Source: Metapseudomonas resinovorans DSM 21078 (GTDB lineage: Bacteria; Pseudomonadota; Gammaproteobacteria; Pseudomonadales; Pseudomonadaceae). From it: DNA of 64,000 bases. Below the pieces are notes generated by a model. The model was not told the origin of the DNA. It did not search any database and saw only the letters and a list, made by a program, of their open reading frames with translations. Position 1 is the first letter of the stretch. Each line of letters begins with the position of its first letter. The position numbers and the translations under genes are program-made. This document shows, one piece after another, positions 1-16,097 of the stretch. Where the stretch lies: NCBI RefSeq assembly GCF_000423545.1, contig NZ_AUIE01000034.1:23317-87316 (forward strand), written 5' to 3'.

Positions 1-1
1 G

Positions 2-3210
<3,209 letters not shown>

Positions 3211-3214
<4 letters not shown>

Positions 3215-3687
3215 CCAAATTTCCAATGACCGTCCAGGGCGCTCGCGCCCTGGAAGACGAACTCAAGCATCTGAAGACCGTACTGCGTCCGCAGATCACC
3301 CAGGCTATCGCCGAGGCGCGTGAGCTGGGCGACCTGAAGGAAAACGCCGAGTATCATGCCGCCCGCGAACAGCAAGGCATGGTCGAAGCGCGCATCCGGG
3401 ACATCGAGGGGCGTTTACAGAACGCCCAGGTCATCGACGTCGCGGCGCTACCGCGCACCGGTAAGGTGATCTTCGGTGTGACCGTGGACATTGCCAACGT
3501 CGAAACCGACGAAACCGTGACCTACCAGATCGTCGGCGACGACGAAGCAGACATCAAGCAAGGCAAACTGTCTGTCAGCTCTCCCATTGCTCGTGCCCTG
3601 GTGGGCAAGGAGGAAGGGGACGTGGTGACCGTCAAGACTCCGAGCGGCATCGTCGAGTACGAGATTGTCGAAGTCCGCCACGTTTAA
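3211..3687 (+). CDS. greA: Transcription elongation factor GreA
   Basis: Rescues backtracked RNA polymerase by stimulating transcript cleavage through the secondary channel. The protein is 158 aa, the standard GreA length. An N-terminal coiled coil (about residues 10-75) carries the conserved acidic tip [17 protein letters not shown], and an FKBP-like C-terminal domain ends with [14 protein letters not shown] and a beta-rich tail. The ATG start overlaps the carB stop by four bases, matching the carAB-greA order common in gammaproteobacteria. The last 23 nt are overlapped by the next frame, which starts with TTG. Confidence 0.97.
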
Positions 3688-4111
3688 GTCTTCGCCTTTC
3701 AGGGCTGGCGCCATCGCCTGGCAGCTGGCCCAGACCTTCTGGGTTGGTGGCCTCTGGCTGCTGCACTTCGTCATGTTACCGGCGTTGGATCAAATCGGTC
3801 TGGCGCCGATGCTGGTGGAGGAGGTGGCTGCGAGTCTTCGGCCACTGCTGGTAGCTTTTGCTGGTTTCTGTGCCTTGCTCCAGGCTCTGCTGCTGATCCA
3901 GCATGCAGGGCTTGCGCGCCTTTGGCGCGATGCGCGTGCGCAGTTGCTGGCCGCCGTGCTGGCCCTGGTGGTGGTATTCCTACTGGTGCGCTTCTGGGCG
4001 CCGGAAGCCTTGTACTGGCTGAACTTCAGCTATCTGCTACTGGCTTTTTGTGGCCTGCTGCTGGTGATCCAGCCTTTGCCAGCAAAGCTGGTGGAGGGCC
4101 GGGCGCGCTGA
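3665..4111 (+). CDS. Small integral membrane protein, DUF4149-like
   Basis: A 148-aa hydrophobic protein with about four predicted membrane segments: [20 protein letters not shown], the region around [30 protein letters not shown], and [17 protein letters not shown]. The pattern W-x-G-x-x-W near the first segment resembles the DUF4149 family; its function is not known. The start chosen is a TTG inside the 3' end of greA (overlap 23 nt); no good ATG or GTG start lies downstream before the first membrane segment. It sits between greA and the convergent yhbY, where pseudomonads usually carry such a gene. Function unknown; the coding call is supported by position and hydrophobic pattern. Confidence 0.8.
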   Translation: MSKSATFKSSPFRAGAIAWQLAQTFWVGGLWLLHFVMLPALDQIGLAPMLVEEVAASLRPLLVAFAGFCALLQALLLIQHAGLARLWRDARAQLLAAVLALVVVFLLVRFWAPEALYWLNFSYLLLAFCGLLLVIQPLPAKLVEGRAR

Positions 4112-4133
4112 GCGCGCGCCCTTGGCGGGAGAC

Positions 4134-4448
4134 TCAGAGACCGCTGAAGCGGCTGATGTTGGAGAGGTTACGGTTTGGCTTTGGATTGCGGCGATAGACC
4201 AACGCCATCTTGCCGATGATCTGGACCAGCTCGCAGTTGCCGGCGGCGCAGAGTTCATCGATCAGGGCGCGGCGGTCATCACGCTCGATGATGCGGAACT
4301 GGACCTTGATCAGTTCGTGATCATTCAGCGCGCGCTCCAGTTCAGCCAGCACACCTTCGGTCAGGCCATTTTCGGCCACCGTCAATACCGGTTTCAGGTG
4401 ATGACCGATAGATTTGTATTGCTTCTTGTGCTCCGGTGAGAGCGCCAT
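4134..4448 (-). CDS. yhbY: YhbY-type CRM-domain RNA-binding protein
   Basis: A 104-aa protein, close to the usual 97-100 aa of YhbY. It is a single CRM domain: ALSPEHKKQYKSIGHHLKPV, then NGLTEGVLAELERALNDHEL and ELVQIIGKMALVYRRNPKP. Family members associate with the 50S precursor. The ATG at 4446-4448 is chosen because the family motif begins directly there; the open frame extends 30 codons further upstream without homology. It is divergent from the rlmE remnant, the common arrangement in gammaproteobacteria. Confidence 0.93.
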   Translation of the reverse strand: MALSPEHKKQYKSIGHHLKPVLTVAENGLTEGVLAELERALNDHELIKVQFRIIERDDRRALIDELCAAGNCELVQIIGKMALVYRRNPKPNRNLSNISRFSGL

Positions 4449-4524
4449 AATCAGACCCCTGCGAAAAAAGGCTGGTAGTTTACCCGAGTGATTCCGGGGC
4501 GCACAGCCGAACACGAGGTATCCC

Positions 4525-5100
4525 GTGGCCAGCTCCAAGACTAGTCGTCGTTGGCTGAAAGAAGACTTCGACGACCCTTACATCAAAATGGCGCAGAAGG
4601 ACGCTTTCCGTTCCCGTGCAAATTACAAGCTGTACGAGAGCCCGGACAAGGACTGAACTCTGCGGTCTGACATGACCGTAGTCGATCTCGGCGCCGCGCC
4701 GGGCACTGGGCTCAGGTCACCAGTTGGTATCCTGACAATGAATAGCATTCCCGATGTGACGTTCATTCAGGGGAAATTCAACGAGGATGCGGTCTTCGCC
4801 CGGATTCTCGACGCGATAGGCAAACACCCGGAAGGCCTTGTGATTTCCGATTTGGCCCCAATATGAGCGGTGTAAGGGCTGCCGACCAGCCGTGCTCCAT
4901 GTACTTCCGTGAGCTGGCGCTTGACCGGACGGCCCGCGTCTTGCGATCGGGTGGCATCAAAATCTCCCAGTGGGAAGGTCTTGTTGCCACCACAAGCAAG
5001 TGCGGGGATGTTTGGCAAGGTGCATCTGCGAAAACCGCTTTCGTCGCGTGACCGCTCCCGGGAGCAATACCTGCTCGCGCGCGGCTTCCGTGGGGAATAG
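4525..5100 (+). pseudogene. rlmE: Degraded 23S rRNA methyltransferase gene rlmE (ftsJ)
   Basis: The remnant opens with a GTG and reads [20 protein letters not shown], then [17 protein letters not shown], clear RlmE N-terminal sequence, and stops at TGA 4654-4656 after 43 codons. Past the stop the same frame continues [11 protein letters not shown], but the SAM-binding loop (GGWSQVTS in functional enzymes) and following residues are replaced by a shorter stretch, a net loss of about 12 codons. Then [23 protein letters not shown] and LVISDLAP follow up to 4866, where a one-base loss ends the frame. SGVRAADQP appears in the next frame, and the C-terminus [19 protein letters not shown] in yet another frame, ending at TAG 5098-5100. 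Several independent lesions argue against a sequencing error. RlmE normally 2'-O-methylates U2552 of 23S rRNA. No second copy is in the window. Confidence 0.93.
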
Positions 5101-5292
5101 ACTGCTACGGGGACATGAGTCATCGGTCCTCGTCTGCAGGCGGTGGATACTGCAGGGAGACTGCGAGGTCTCATAAAGGGTTACAGACGGCGCCTGCCAG
5201 GGGCAGGGGTTGTGTAGTAAGTTAGGCCGGTTAACCACCAGCCGTCATGCGGGGTGCGCTCCAGGAAGGGGCCCGTTCCAGAGGGTAGCTAA

Positions 5293-7218
<1,926 letters not shown>

Positions 7219-7227
7219 GGCTTGTAG

Positions 7228-8079
7228 ATGAAGTCAGTGCAATACCCGACCCGGTTGCCTTGCGGCAACCGGGTTCTTGATTTGGCCCAGCCGCACGTCA
7301 TGGGCATCCTGAACGTCACCCCCGACTCCTTTTCTGATGGCGGTCGCTTCAACGCGCGCGATGCCGCGCTGCGTCACGCTGCAGAGATGGTGTCTGCCGG
7401 TGCGACCCTGATCGATGTTGGTGGCGAATCGACGCGGCCAGGTGCCCGGCCGGTCTCCCCGACCGAAGAGCTGGAACGTGTGGCCCCGGTGGTGGAAATC
7501 CTCGCCCGCGAGCTGGATGTGGTGATCTCGCTAGATACATCCACACCCGCTGTCATGCGTGAAGGCGCTCGCCTCGGCGCCGGGTTGATCAATGATGTGC
7601 GTGCACTGCGTCGTGATGGTGCGCTGGACGCCGCCGCTGATACAGGGTTGGCAGTTTGTCTGATGCACATGCTCGGCGAGCCGGGCAACATGCAGCAGGA
7701 TCCGCAGTACCAGGATGTCGTACGCGAAGTCGGGGAGTTTCTCGCGGAGCGTACGCAGGCGTGCCTGGCTGCAGGGGTTCAGGGTGACCGGATCATCCTG
7801 GATCCGGGCTTCGGCTTCGCCAAGACCCTCGCGCACAACCTCAGCCTGTTCAAGCATATGGAGGCGCTGCGCGAGCTGGGGCGCCCTCTACTGGTTGGGG
7901 TTTCGCGCAAAAGCATGATTGGTCAGGCGCTGGGGCGGGAAGTCCATCAGCGGCTGTCCGGCGGCCTCGCCCTTGCGGCACTCGCTGTGGCCAAGGGCGC
8001 CTGCATTTTGCGCGTACACGATGTCGCGGAAACCGTTGACGCTGTCCGCATGATCGCCGCGGTGCAAGCGGCGGAATAA
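7228..8079 (+). CDS. folP: Dihydropteroate synthase
   Basis: Condenses p-aminobenzoate with hydroxymethyldihydropterin diphosphate in folate synthesis; the sulfonamide target. The 283-aa protein has the two DHPS signatures MGILNVTPDSFSDGG and LIDVGGESTRPGA, the strand VISLDTSTPAVM, the DPGFGFAKT motif and the terminal GVSRKSMIG loop. It begins 9 nt after the ftsH stop and is followed 21 nt later by glmM, so ftsH-folP-glmM is probably one transcription unit, as in many gammaproteobacteria. The other folate gene in the window is folK. Confidence 0.97.
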   Translation: MKSVQYPTRLPCGNRVLDLAQPHVMGILNVTPDSFSDGGRFNARDAALRHAAEMVSAGATLIDVGGESTRPGARPVSPTEELERVAPVVEILARELDVVISLDTSTPAVMREGARLGAGLINDVRALRRDGALDAAADTGLAVCLMHMLGEPGNMQQDPQYQDVVREVGEFLAERTQACLAAGVQGDRIILDPGFGFAKTLAHNLSLFKHMEALRELGRPLLVGVSRKSMIGQALGREVHQRLSGGLALAALAVAKGACILRVHDVAETVDAVRMIAAVQAAE

Positions 8080-8100
8080 GAAAACACGGAGCACCCTCTC

Positions 8101-9441
8101 ATGAGCAGAAAGTATTTTGGCACCGACGGTATTCGCGGGCGTGTCGGGCAGTTCCCGATTACTCCGGATTTCATGCTCAAGCTTGGCTGGGCAGCCGGTA
8201 TGGCATTTCGTAAGCAAGGCAAATGCCGCATCCTGATCGGTAAGGACACGCGAATCTCCGGCTACATGTTCGAGTCTGCCCTTGAGGCCGGCCTGCTGGC
8301 AGCAGGTGCCGATGTGATGCTGCTCGGTCCTATGCCGACGCCGGCTATCGCGTACCTGACCCGTACCTTCCTGGCGGATGCGGGTATCGTCATCAGTGCC
8401 TCGCACAACCCGCACGACGATAACGGCATCAAGTTCTTCTCTGGCAAGGGCACCAAGCTCTCGGATGAGGTGGAGCTGATGATCGAGGGCCTGCTGGATC
8501 AGCCGATGACGGTGGTCGACTCTGCCCAATTGGGCAAGGTGTCCCGTATCAACGATGCCGCAGGTCGTTACATCGAATTCTGCAAGAGCACCACGCCTAT
8601 CAGTACCGACTTCGCCGGTCTCAAACTGGTGGTCGACTGTGCCCACGGCGCTACCTACAAGGTCGCCCCGAACGTGTTTCGCGAACTCGGCGCTCAGGTG
8701 AGCGTGTTGGCGGCGCAACCTAACGGTCTCAACATCAATGACGACTGCGGTTCCACTCATATGGCCAGCCTGCAGGCTGCTGTGGTGGAGCAGAACGCGG
8801 ATGTCGGTATCGCCTTCGATGGTGACGGTGACCGTGTTCTGATGGTCGATCACACCGGTGCGGTAGTGGACGGCGACGAGTTGATCTACCTGATCGCCCG
8901 TGACCTGCATGGTCGCGACAGGCTGAATGGCGGCGTGGTTGGCACGCTGATGAGTAACCTGGGCCTGGAGTTGGGTCTCAAGGAACTTGATATTCCCTTC
9001 GTTCGAGCGAAGGTAGGCGACCGCTACGTAATGAGTGAGCTCCAGGCCAATGACTGGACGCTGGGGGGGGAGAATTCAGGTCATATCGTTTGCAGCCATT
9101 TCACCACTACGGGGGACGCCATTGTCTCCGCCCTGCAGGTGCTGTTGGCCTTGCAGCGCAGTGGACAGTCCCTGGCAGAAGCGCGTCGGGGCATGCGCAA
9201 GTGCCCGCAAGTGCTGATCAATGTGCGCTATGCCGGGGGGGATGTAGACCCGGTCAACCATCCGGCTGTGCAGGACGCATGTGCTCGCGTCACGAACCAG
9301 ATGGCCGGTCGTGGTCGTGTCCTGCTGCGCAAGTCTGGTACGGAGCCGTTGGTGCGTGTGATGGTCGAAGGCGACGACGAGAAGTTGGTGCGCGGCTACG
9401 CAGAAGAGCTGGCGAAAGTCGTGACTGAGGTATGTGCTTGA
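8101..9441 (+). CDS. glmM: Phosphoglucosamine mutase
   Basis: Interconverts glucosamine-6-phosphate and glucosamine-1-phosphate on the way to UDP-GlcNAc. The 446-aa protein belongs to the alpha-D-phosphohexomutase family: N-terminal YFGTDGIRG, the phosphoserine loop [12 protein letters not shown] (catalytic Ser about 101), the metal loop FDGDGDR, the sugar-binding GGENSGHI and the phosphate-binding [12 protein letters not shown] near the C-terminus. Length and all four active-site loops are normal. Confidence 0.97.
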   Translation: MSRKYFGTDGIRGRVGQFPITPDFMLKLGWAAGMAFRKQGKCRILIGKDTRISGYMFESALEAGLLAAGADVMLLGPMPTPAIAYLTRTFLADAGIVISASHNPHDDNGIKFFSGKGTKLSDEVELMIEGLLDQPMTVVDSAQLGKVSRINDAAGRYIEFCKSTTPISTDFAGLKLVVDCAHGATYKVAPNVFRELGAQVSVLAAQPNGLNINDDCGSTHMASLQAAVVEQNADVGIAFDGDGDRVLMVDHTGAVVDGDELIYLIARDLHGRDRLNGGVVGTLMSNLGLELGLKELDIPFVRAKVGDRYVMSELQANDWTLGGENSGHIVCSHFTTTGDAIVSALQVLLALQRSGQSLAEARRGMRKCPQVLINVRYAGGDVDPVNHPAVQDACARVTNQMAGRGRVLLRKSGTEPLVRVMVEGDDEKLVRGYAEELAKVVTEVCA

Positions 9442-9506
9442 TTTGTCTTGCTAGTTGGATTTCTCTTGGGTAATATCTGCGCCCACTTTGATCGACGAGA
9501 TAAAGC

Positions 9507-10262
9507 ATGCGCCGACCTCTGGTAGCCGGTAACTGGAAAATGCACGGTACCCGCGCCAGCGTCGCAGAGCTGATCAAAGGCTTGCGCCAATTGGCCTTGC
9601 CTGCTGGCGTCGAAGTCGCGGTAATGCCGCCCTGTCTGTACATCAATCAGGTCATTCAAGGCCTGGACGGTAAGTCGATTGCCGTCGGTGCGCAGAATTG
9701 TGCGGTAGAGCCGGTGCAGGGAGCCCTCACCGGAGAGGTCGCGGCAAGTCAGTTGGCAGACGTAGGTTGCAGTCTGGTTCTGGTTGGTCATTCGGAGCGT
9801 CGCCTGATTCTGGGTGAAAGCGACGAAGTCGTGAGTCGCAAGTTTGCTGCTGCTCAATCCTGTGGTTTGATTCCGGTGCTTTGCGTCGGTGAGACCCGGG
9901 AGCAGCGCGAAGCTGGTGAGACGCTCGAGGTTGTTGGGCGTCAGCTGGGTAGCGTGATCGAAGAGCTTGGTGTGGGTGCATTTGCGCGGGCGGTAATTGC
10001 CTACGAGCCGGTTTGGGCGATAGGTACGGGGCTGACAGCTTCACCGCAGCAAGCGCAAGAAGTCCACGCGGCGATTCGGTCGCAGCTCTCGGCAGAGAAT
10101 GCCGAAGTGGCTCGCGGCGTCAGAATTTTGTACGGCGGCAGTGTGAAGGCGGCCAGTGCGGCCGAGTTGTTCGGCATGCCGGATATCGATGGGGGGCTCG
10201 TTGGTGGGGCGTCCCTGAATGCGGATGAGTTCGGTGCGATTTGTCGCGCCGCAGGAAGCTGA
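9507..10262 (+). CDS. tpiA: Triosephosphate isomerase
   Basis: Interconverts dihydroxyacetone phosphate and glyceraldehyde-3-phosphate. The 251-aa TIM barrel shows the catalytic lysine in GNWKMHG (about residue 11), the histidine in VGHSERR, the glutamate in [11 protein letters not shown] and the phosphate-binding ILYGGSVK with GGLVGGASL at the C-terminus. Its position between glmM and secG is standard for the genus. secG starts five bases after its stop. Confidence 0.97.
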   Translation: MRRPLVAGNWKMHGTRASVAELIKGLRQLALPAGVEVAVMPPCLYINQVIQGLDGKSIAVGAQNCAVEPVQGALTGEVAASQLADVGCSLVLVGHSERRLILGESDEVVSRKFAAAQSCGLIPVLCVGETREQREAGETLEVVGRQLGSVIEELGVGAFARAVIAYEPVWAIGTGLTASPQQAQEVHAAIRSQLSAENAEVARGVRILYGGSVKAASAAELFGMPDIDGGLVGGASLNADEFGAICRAAGS

Positions 10263-10266
10263 CAAG

Positions 10267-10650
10267 ATGCTGGAAACTGTCGTTATTGTGGTGCATCTGC
10301 TGGGTGCGCTGGGTGTTGTTGGCCTGGTGTTGGTTCAGCAGGGGAAAGGTGCAGATGCCGGTGCTTCGTTCGGTTCCGGTGCTTCGGCGACCGTCTTCGG
10401 AAGTCAAGGTTCTGCTACCTTTTTGAGTAGAGTTACTGCTATACTCGCCGCGGTTTTTTTCATTACCAGCCTGGGTTTAGCGTACTTTGCTAAAGACAAG
10501 GCTGATGCGCTGAGCAATGTAGGTCTGCCGGATCCGGCGGTTCTCGAGGTTCAGCCAAGCAAGCCGGCAGCTGACGATGTGCCGGTGCTCGAAGAGCAGA
10601 AGCCAGCCACCCAGTCGGGTGATGTGCCTCAGGCTCCAGAGCAGAAGTAA
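10267..10650 (+). CDS. secG: Preprotein translocase subunit SecG
   Basis: Small accessory subunit of the SecYEG inner-membrane channel. The 127-aa protein has two membrane helices (about residues 3-21 and 52-73) around the conserved cytosolic loop [17 protein letters not shown] and [12 protein letters not shown]. The C-terminal tail is rich in Pro, Ala and Glu, as in other Pseudomonas SecG. The ATG at 10267 is preferred over an upstream in-frame ATG at 10219 inside tpiA because the SecG family begins MLETVV. A tRNA-Leu gene follows directly, as in other gammaproteobacteria. Confidence 0.95.
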   Translation: MLETVVIVVHLLGALGVVGLVLVQQGKGADAGASFGSGASATVFGSQGSATFLSRVTAILAAVFFITSLGLAYFAKDKADALSNVGLPDPAVLEVQPSKPAADDVPVLEEQKPATQSGDVPQAPEQK

Positions 10651-10660
10651 GGCAAGTTTT

Positions 10661-10746
10661 GCCGAGGTGGTGGAATTGGTAGACACGCTACCTTGAGGTG
10701 GTAGTGGCCATAGGCTGTAGGGGTTCGAGTCCCCTCCTCGGTACCA
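10661..10746 (+). tRNA. tRNA-Leu (anticodon GAG)
   Basis: The acceptor stem GCCGAGG pairs with CCTCGGT, followed by A and an encoded CCA. The anticodon stem CTACC/GGTAG encloses a 7-base loop with anticodon GAG at 10695-10697. A long class II variable arm (GTGGCCATAGGCTGT region) and a T-loop GGTTCGAGTCC confirm a leucine tRNA. Confidence 0.96.
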
Positions 10747-10757
10747 TACAAAGAGAT

Positions 10758-10780
10758 GCCCGCAGTGATGCGGGCTTTCT
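10758..10780 (+). terminator. Intrinsic terminator after tRNA-Leu
   Basis: Stem GCCCGCA (10758-10764) and TGCGGGC (10769-10775) with a GTGA loop, followed by a T-rich TTTCTTCTT run. Confidence 0.8.
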
Positions 10781-10798
10781 TCTTAGTGGGATGTTCGG

Positions 10799-10827
10799 TT
10801 GACCATGCAAGGTGCTGGCCGTATACT
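10799..10827 (+). promoter_or_regulatory. Sigma-70 promoter for initiator tRNA-Met
   Basis: A -35 TTGACC (10799-10804) and a -10 TATACT (10822-10827) are separated by 17 bases, ending 16 bases upstream of the mature tRNA 5' end. Confidence 0.7.
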
Positions 10828-10843
10828 CTCGCACCAGCTTTGA

Positions 10844-10920
<77 letters not shown>

Positions 10921-10930
10921 GTAGTCGCGA

Positions 10931-10953
10931 AGCCCCTTTTTAGGGGCTTTTTG
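10931..10953 (+). terminator. Intrinsic terminator after tRNA-fMet
   Basis: Stem AGCCCCT (10931-10937) with AGGGGCT (10942-10948), a four-T loop and a following T run. Confidence 0.75.
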
Positions 10954-11000
10954 CTAGCTGGACAGTTGACCTCCGATCACGGATCAGGCGGTTTGAATGG

Positions 11001-11026
11001 ATGGGCGTTTCGCCCATTTTTTATTT
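11001..11026 (+). terminator. Terminator/attenuator hairpin in the rimP leader
   Basis: ATGGGCG (11001-11007), loop TTT, CGCCCAT (11011-11017), then TTTTTATTT. It stands 34 bases upstream of rimP, so it could attenuate the nusA-infB unit when transcription comes from the tRNA promoter. An attenuation role is inferred. Confidence 0.65.
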
Positions 11027-11050
11027 GCACAGCATGCGAGAGGCAATCAG

Positions 11051-11509
11051 GTGTCGAGCAAGCTAGAACAGTTGCAGGCCTTGTTGGCCCCGGTAGTCGA
11101 AGCGCTCGGTTATCAGTGCTGGGGCATCGAGTTCCTGTCTCAAGGGCGGCATTCACTGCTGCGGATCTACATCGATCACGAAAACGGCATTCTCGTCGAC
11201 GATTGCGAGAAGGTTAGCCGGCAGATCAGTGGTGTTCTCGACGTCGAGGACCCGATCAGCAGTGAGTACACCCTCGAAGTATCGTCGCCGGGTATGGATC
11301 GACCGCTGTTCACCCTTGAGCAGTTCGCGGCCCATGCTGGTGAGCTGGTTAAGATCAAACTGCGTTCGCCCTTCGAAGGACGACGCAATTTTCAGGGGCT
11401 TCTCCGCGGGGTGGAGGAGCAGGACGTGGTGGTTCTTATCGAAGACCGCGAGTTCCTCCTGCCGATCGAACTGATCGACAAGGCCAACATCATTCCCCGT
11501 TTTGACTGA
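11051..11509 (+). CDS. rimP: Ribosome maturation factor RimP
   Basis: Cytoplasmic factor for maturation of the 30S subunit. The 152-aa length is standard for Pseudomonas RimP. Visible family sequence includes [22 protein letters not shown] N-terminus, [20 protein letters not shown] and [15 protein letters not shown], then an SH3-like C-terminal domain ending [10 protein letters not shown]. The GTG at 11051 ([11 protein letters not shown]) is chosen because homology starts there; the frame extends 18 codons upstream into the leader hairpin. It is the first protein gene of the nusA-infB cluster. Confidence 0.95.
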   Translation: MSSKLEQLQALLAPVVEALGYQCWGIEFLSQGRHSLLRIYIDHENGILVDDCEKVSRQISGVLDVEDPISSEYTLEVSSPGMDRPLFTLEQFAAHAGELVKIKLRSPFEGRRNFQGLLRGVEEQDVVVLIEDREFLLPIELIDKANIIPRFD

Positions 11510-11556
11510 GACGCGGATCCCGCGGATCCAATGGATTGCGAAAGGCGAGGCGTACG

Positions 11557-13038
<1,482 letters not shown>

Positions 13039-13064
13039 GTATCGCGGCCTGAGGAGAGAAGTGC

Positions 13065-15608
13065 ATGACGCAAGTCACGGTGAAAGAACTGGCCCAAGTG
13101 GTCGATACACCGGTGGAGCGCCTGCTGCTGCAGATGCGCGAGGCGGGATTGCCGCACACCAGCGCCGAGCAGGTTGTAACCGACAATGAGAAGCAGGCGC
13201 TGCTGGCTCATCTCAAGAGCAGCCACGGCGAGCGCGTAGAAGAACCGCGCAAGATTACCCTGCAGCGCAAGACCACCACCACGCTGAGGGTCGCCGGCAG
13301 CAAGACCATCAACGTCGAAGTACGTAAGAAGAAAACGTACGTCAAACGTAGCCCCGACGAGATTGAGGCAGAGCGTCAACGCGAGCTCGAAGAGCAGCGC
13401 GTGGCAGAGGAAGCTGCTCGCCTGAAGGCCGAAGAGGAAGCTCGTCTGCGCGCCGAAGAAGTTGCCCGTCGCGAAGCTGATGCGCGTGCGAAAGACGCCG
13501 TTGATCCTGCCAAGGCTGATGCCCCGGTTGCGGCTGCCGAGCCAGTTGCCACTCCGGCAACTGCCCCGGTAACCGCTCAGGTCGGTGCTGCTGCACCGGC
13601 TGCTGCTGCTGCCGCTGATCGCAAGAAGGAAGCGCCGCGTCCGGAGCGCGCTCGTGACGAGGATGATCGCCGCGACCGCAAGCACGCACAGCACCGTCCT
13701 TCGCTAAAGGAAAAGGAAAAGGTTCCGGCTCCCCGCGTTGCCCCGCGCAGTACCGAGGAGGAAAGCGATTCCTTCGGTCGTCGCGGCGGACGTGGCGGCA
13801 AATCCAAGCTGAAAAAGCGCAACCAACATGGGTTCCAGAGCCCAACAGGACCTATCGTGCGTGAAGTCAGCATTGGCGAGACCATTACAGTGGCCGAGCT
13901 GGCCGCTCAGATGGCCGTCAAGGGTGCCGAAGTCGTCAAGTTCATGTTCAAGATGGGCACTCCCGTGACCATCAACCAGGTGCTCGATCGCGAGACCGCT
14001 CAACTGATCGCCGAAGAACTCGGCCACAAGGTCAAGCTGGTCAATGAGAACGCCCTGGAAGATCAACTGGCTGCGTCCCTGAAGTTTGAAGGCGAGGTGC
14101 TGACGCGTGCGCCGGTCGTGACCGTCATGGGTCACGTCGACCACGGCAAGACTTCGCTGCTGGACTACATCCGCCGTACCAAGGTGGCCAGCGGTGAAGC
14201 CGGCGGCATCACCCAGCACATCGGTGCTTACCACGTCGAAACCGATCGTGGCATGGTGACCTTCCTCGACACCCCGGGCCACGCTGCGTTCACCGCTATG
14301 CGTGCTCGTGGCGCCAAGGCGACCGACATCGTCATCCTGGTGGTGGCTGCTGACGACGGCGTGATGCCGCAGACCATCGAAGCGGTGCAGCACGCAAAAG
14401 CGGCTGGCGTACCGATCGTGGTTGCGGTCAACAAGATGGACAAGCCCGAAGCCAACCCGGACAACATCAAGAACGGCCTGGCCGCGTTGGATGTGATCCC
14501 GGAAGAGTGGGGCGGCGATACCCAGTTCGTACCTGTGTCGGCCAAGGCTGGTACCGGTGTCGACGAACTGCTTGAAGCCGTACTGCTGCAGGCTGAAGTA
14601 CTGGAACTCACTGCTACTCCGTCGGCCCCTGGTCGTGGCGTTGTGGTCGAGTCTCGTCTGGACAAGGGCCGTGGCCCGGTGGCTACCGTGCTGGTCCAGG
14701 ACGGTACCCTGCGTCAGGGCGACATGGTTCTCTGCGGCGTCAACTATGGCCGCGTCCGCGCCATGCTCGACGAGAACGGCAAGCCTGTGAAAGAAGCTGG
14801 TCCGTCCATCCCGGTCGAGATCCTCGGCCTGGACGGTACGCCGGACGCCGGTGACGACCTGACCGTGGTCGCTGACGAGAAGAAGGCCCGCGAAGTTGCG
14901 CTGTTCCGTCAAGGCAAGTTCCGCGAAGTCAAGCTCGCGCGCCAGCAGTCCTCGAAGCTGGAGAACATCTTCGAGAACATGGGGCAGGACGAGAAGAAGA
15001 CCCTCAACATCGTGCTCAAGTCCGATGTGCGTGGCTCTCTCGAAGCCCTTCAAGGCGCCCTGGCAGACATCGGCAACGAGGAAGTCCAGGTGCGTGTGGT
15101 CGGTGGCGGTGTCGGTGGTATCACCGAGAGCGACGCCAACCTGGCGCTGGCGTCCAACGCCGTGCTGTTCGGTTTCAACGTGCGTGCTGATGCCGGTGCG
15201 CGCAAGATCGTCGAGCAGGAAGGTCTGGACCTGCGCTACTACAACATCATCTACGACATCATCGAAGACGTTAAGAAAGCACTGTCCGGCATGCTGGGCA
15301 GCGAAGTCCGGGAGAACATCCTGGGTATCGCCGAGGTGCGCGACGTGTTCCGCTCGCCGAAGTTCGGCGCGGTTGCCGGCTGCATGGTTACCGAGGGGCT
15401 GGTACACCGCAACCGTCCGATCCGCGTACTGCGCGACGATGTAGTGATCTTCGAAGGCGAACTGGAATCCCTGCGCCGCTTCAAGGACGACGTGTCCGAG
15501 GTGCGTGCCGGCATGGAGTGCGGTATCGCTGTGAAGAGCTACAACGACGTCAAGGTCGGCGACAAGATCGAAGTCTTCGAGAAGGTCCAGGTGGCGCGCA
15601 CGCTGTAA
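13065..15608 (+). CDS. infB: Translation initiation factor IF-2
   Basis: GTPase that delivers initiator tRNA to the 30S subunit. The 847-aa protein has an N-terminal IF2_N domain (1-60), a long charged Glu/Ala/Arg linker (about 100-260), a second IF2_N domain, and the G domain with [17 protein letters not shown] and NKMDKPE, then domains II-IV ending near EKVQVARTL. Length and motifs are normal. It is third in the rimP-nusA-infB-rbfA unit, with its initiator tRNA substrate encoded just upstream of the unit. Confidence 0.98.
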   Translation: MTQVTVKELAQVVDTPVERLLLQMREAGLPHTSAEQVVTDNEKQALLAHLKSSHGERVEEPRKITLQRKTTTTLRVAGSKTINVEVRKKKTYVKRSPDEIEAERQRELEEQRVAEEAARLKAEEEARLRAEEVARREADARAKDAVDPAKADAPVAAAEPVATPATAPVTAQVGAAAPAAAAAADRKKEAPRPERARDEDDRRDRKHAQHRPSLKEKEKVPAPRVAPRSTEEESDSFGRRGGRGGKSKLKKRNQHGFQSPTGPIVREVSIGETITVAELAAQMAVKGAEVVKFMFKMGTPVTINQVLDRETAQLIAEELGHKVKLVNENALEDQLAASLKFEGEVLTRAPVVTVMGHVDHGKTSLLDYIRRTKVASGEAGGITQHIGAYHVETDRGMVTFLDTPGHAAFTAMRARGAKATDIVILVVAADDGVMPQTIEAVQHAKAAGVPIVVAVNKMDKPEANPDNIKNGLAALDVIPEEWGGDTQFVPVSAKAGTGVDELLEAVLLQAEVLELTATPSAPGRGVVVESRLDKGRGPVATVLVQDGTLRQGDMVLCGVNYGRVRAMLDENGKPVKEAGPSIPVEILGLDGTPDAGDDLTVVADEKKAREVALFRQGKFREVKLARQQSSKLENIFENMGQDEKKTLNIVLKSDVRGSLEALQGALADIGNEEVQVRVVGGGVGGITESDANLALASNAVLFGFNVRADAGARKIVEQEGLDLRYYNIIYDIIEDVKKALSGMLGSEVRENILGIAEVRDVFRSPKFGAVAGCMVTEGLVHRNRPIRVLRDDVVIFEGELESLRRFKDDVSEVRAGMECGIAVKSYNDVKVGDKIEVFEKVQVARTL

Positions 15609-15624
15609 GTGTCGCGCTTGCCAC

Positions 15625-15682
15625 AAGCCGGGAGCCAGGAGCTGGAAGCCATCGCTTTCTACTCCTGGCTTTTGGCTTTTTA
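15625..15682 (+). terminator. Long imperfect hairpin with T run between infB and rbfA
   Basis: Arms 15625-15649 and 15654-15678 pair imperfectly (AAGCC, AGCCAGGAG and GC-end blocks complementary, with mismatches and possible G-U pairs) and are followed by TTTT. It resembles a partial terminator or RNase III processing site. Its inner arm contains AGCTGGAAGC, also used by the hairpin between rpsO and pnp. Confidence 0.6.
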
Positions 15683-15703
15683 AGTGTTCATGAGTGAAAC
15701 GAA

Positions 15704-16093
15704 ATGGCTAAAGACTACAGCCGTACCCAACGCATCGGTGATCAGATGCAGCGTGAACTGGCGCTGCTGATTCAGCGTGAGATCAAGGACCCGCGCCTGG
15801 GTCTGGTGACCATTACCGCGGTGGACGTAAGCCGTGACCTGTCCCACGCCAAGGTGTTCATCACCGTGATGGGCCAGGACGACAATGCCGAGAAGGTCGA
15901 GTTGAACCGCGACATCCTGCAGGATGCCGCCGGTTTCCTGCGCATGCAGCTGGGCAAGGCCATGAAGCTGCGCAGCGTACCGCAGCTGCACTTCCACTAC
16001 GACGCCAGCATCCGTCGCGGTGCTGAGCTGTCGGCGCTGATCGAGCGCGCTGTGGCAGAAGACCGCAAGCACCCGGGCAACGACGAGGAGTAA
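15704..16093 (+). CDS. rbfA: Ribosome-binding factor A
   Basis: Needed for late 30S maturation and processing of 16S rRNA. The 129-aa KH-like protein shows [40 protein letters not shown] and the C-terminal [17 protein letters not shown]. truB follows four bases after the stop, the conserved order. It is separated from infB by a hairpin with a T run, so expression may be reduced relative to infB or started from a separate mRNA end. Confidence 0.96.
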   Translation: MAKDYSRTQRIGDQMQRELALLIQREIKDPRLGLVTITAVDVSRDLSHAKVFITVMGQDDNAEKVELNRDILQDAAGFLRMQLGKAMKLRSVPQLHFHYDASIRRGAELSALIERAVAEDRKHPGNDEE

Positions 16094-16097
16094 TGGC

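Noticed and set aside
4672..4866. 64-aa frame as a separate gene
   Set aside because: It is the middle of the broken rlmE, lacking the N-terminus and the SAM motif.
4525..5100. Sequencing error as the cause of the broken rlmE
   Set aside because: A stop, a multi-codon loss and several shifts are present together, while the flanking ftsH and yhbY are perfect.
13704..15626. 640-aa open frame opposite infB
   Set aside because: It is antisense to a perfect IF-2 gene and arises from high third-position GC; no family resemblance.
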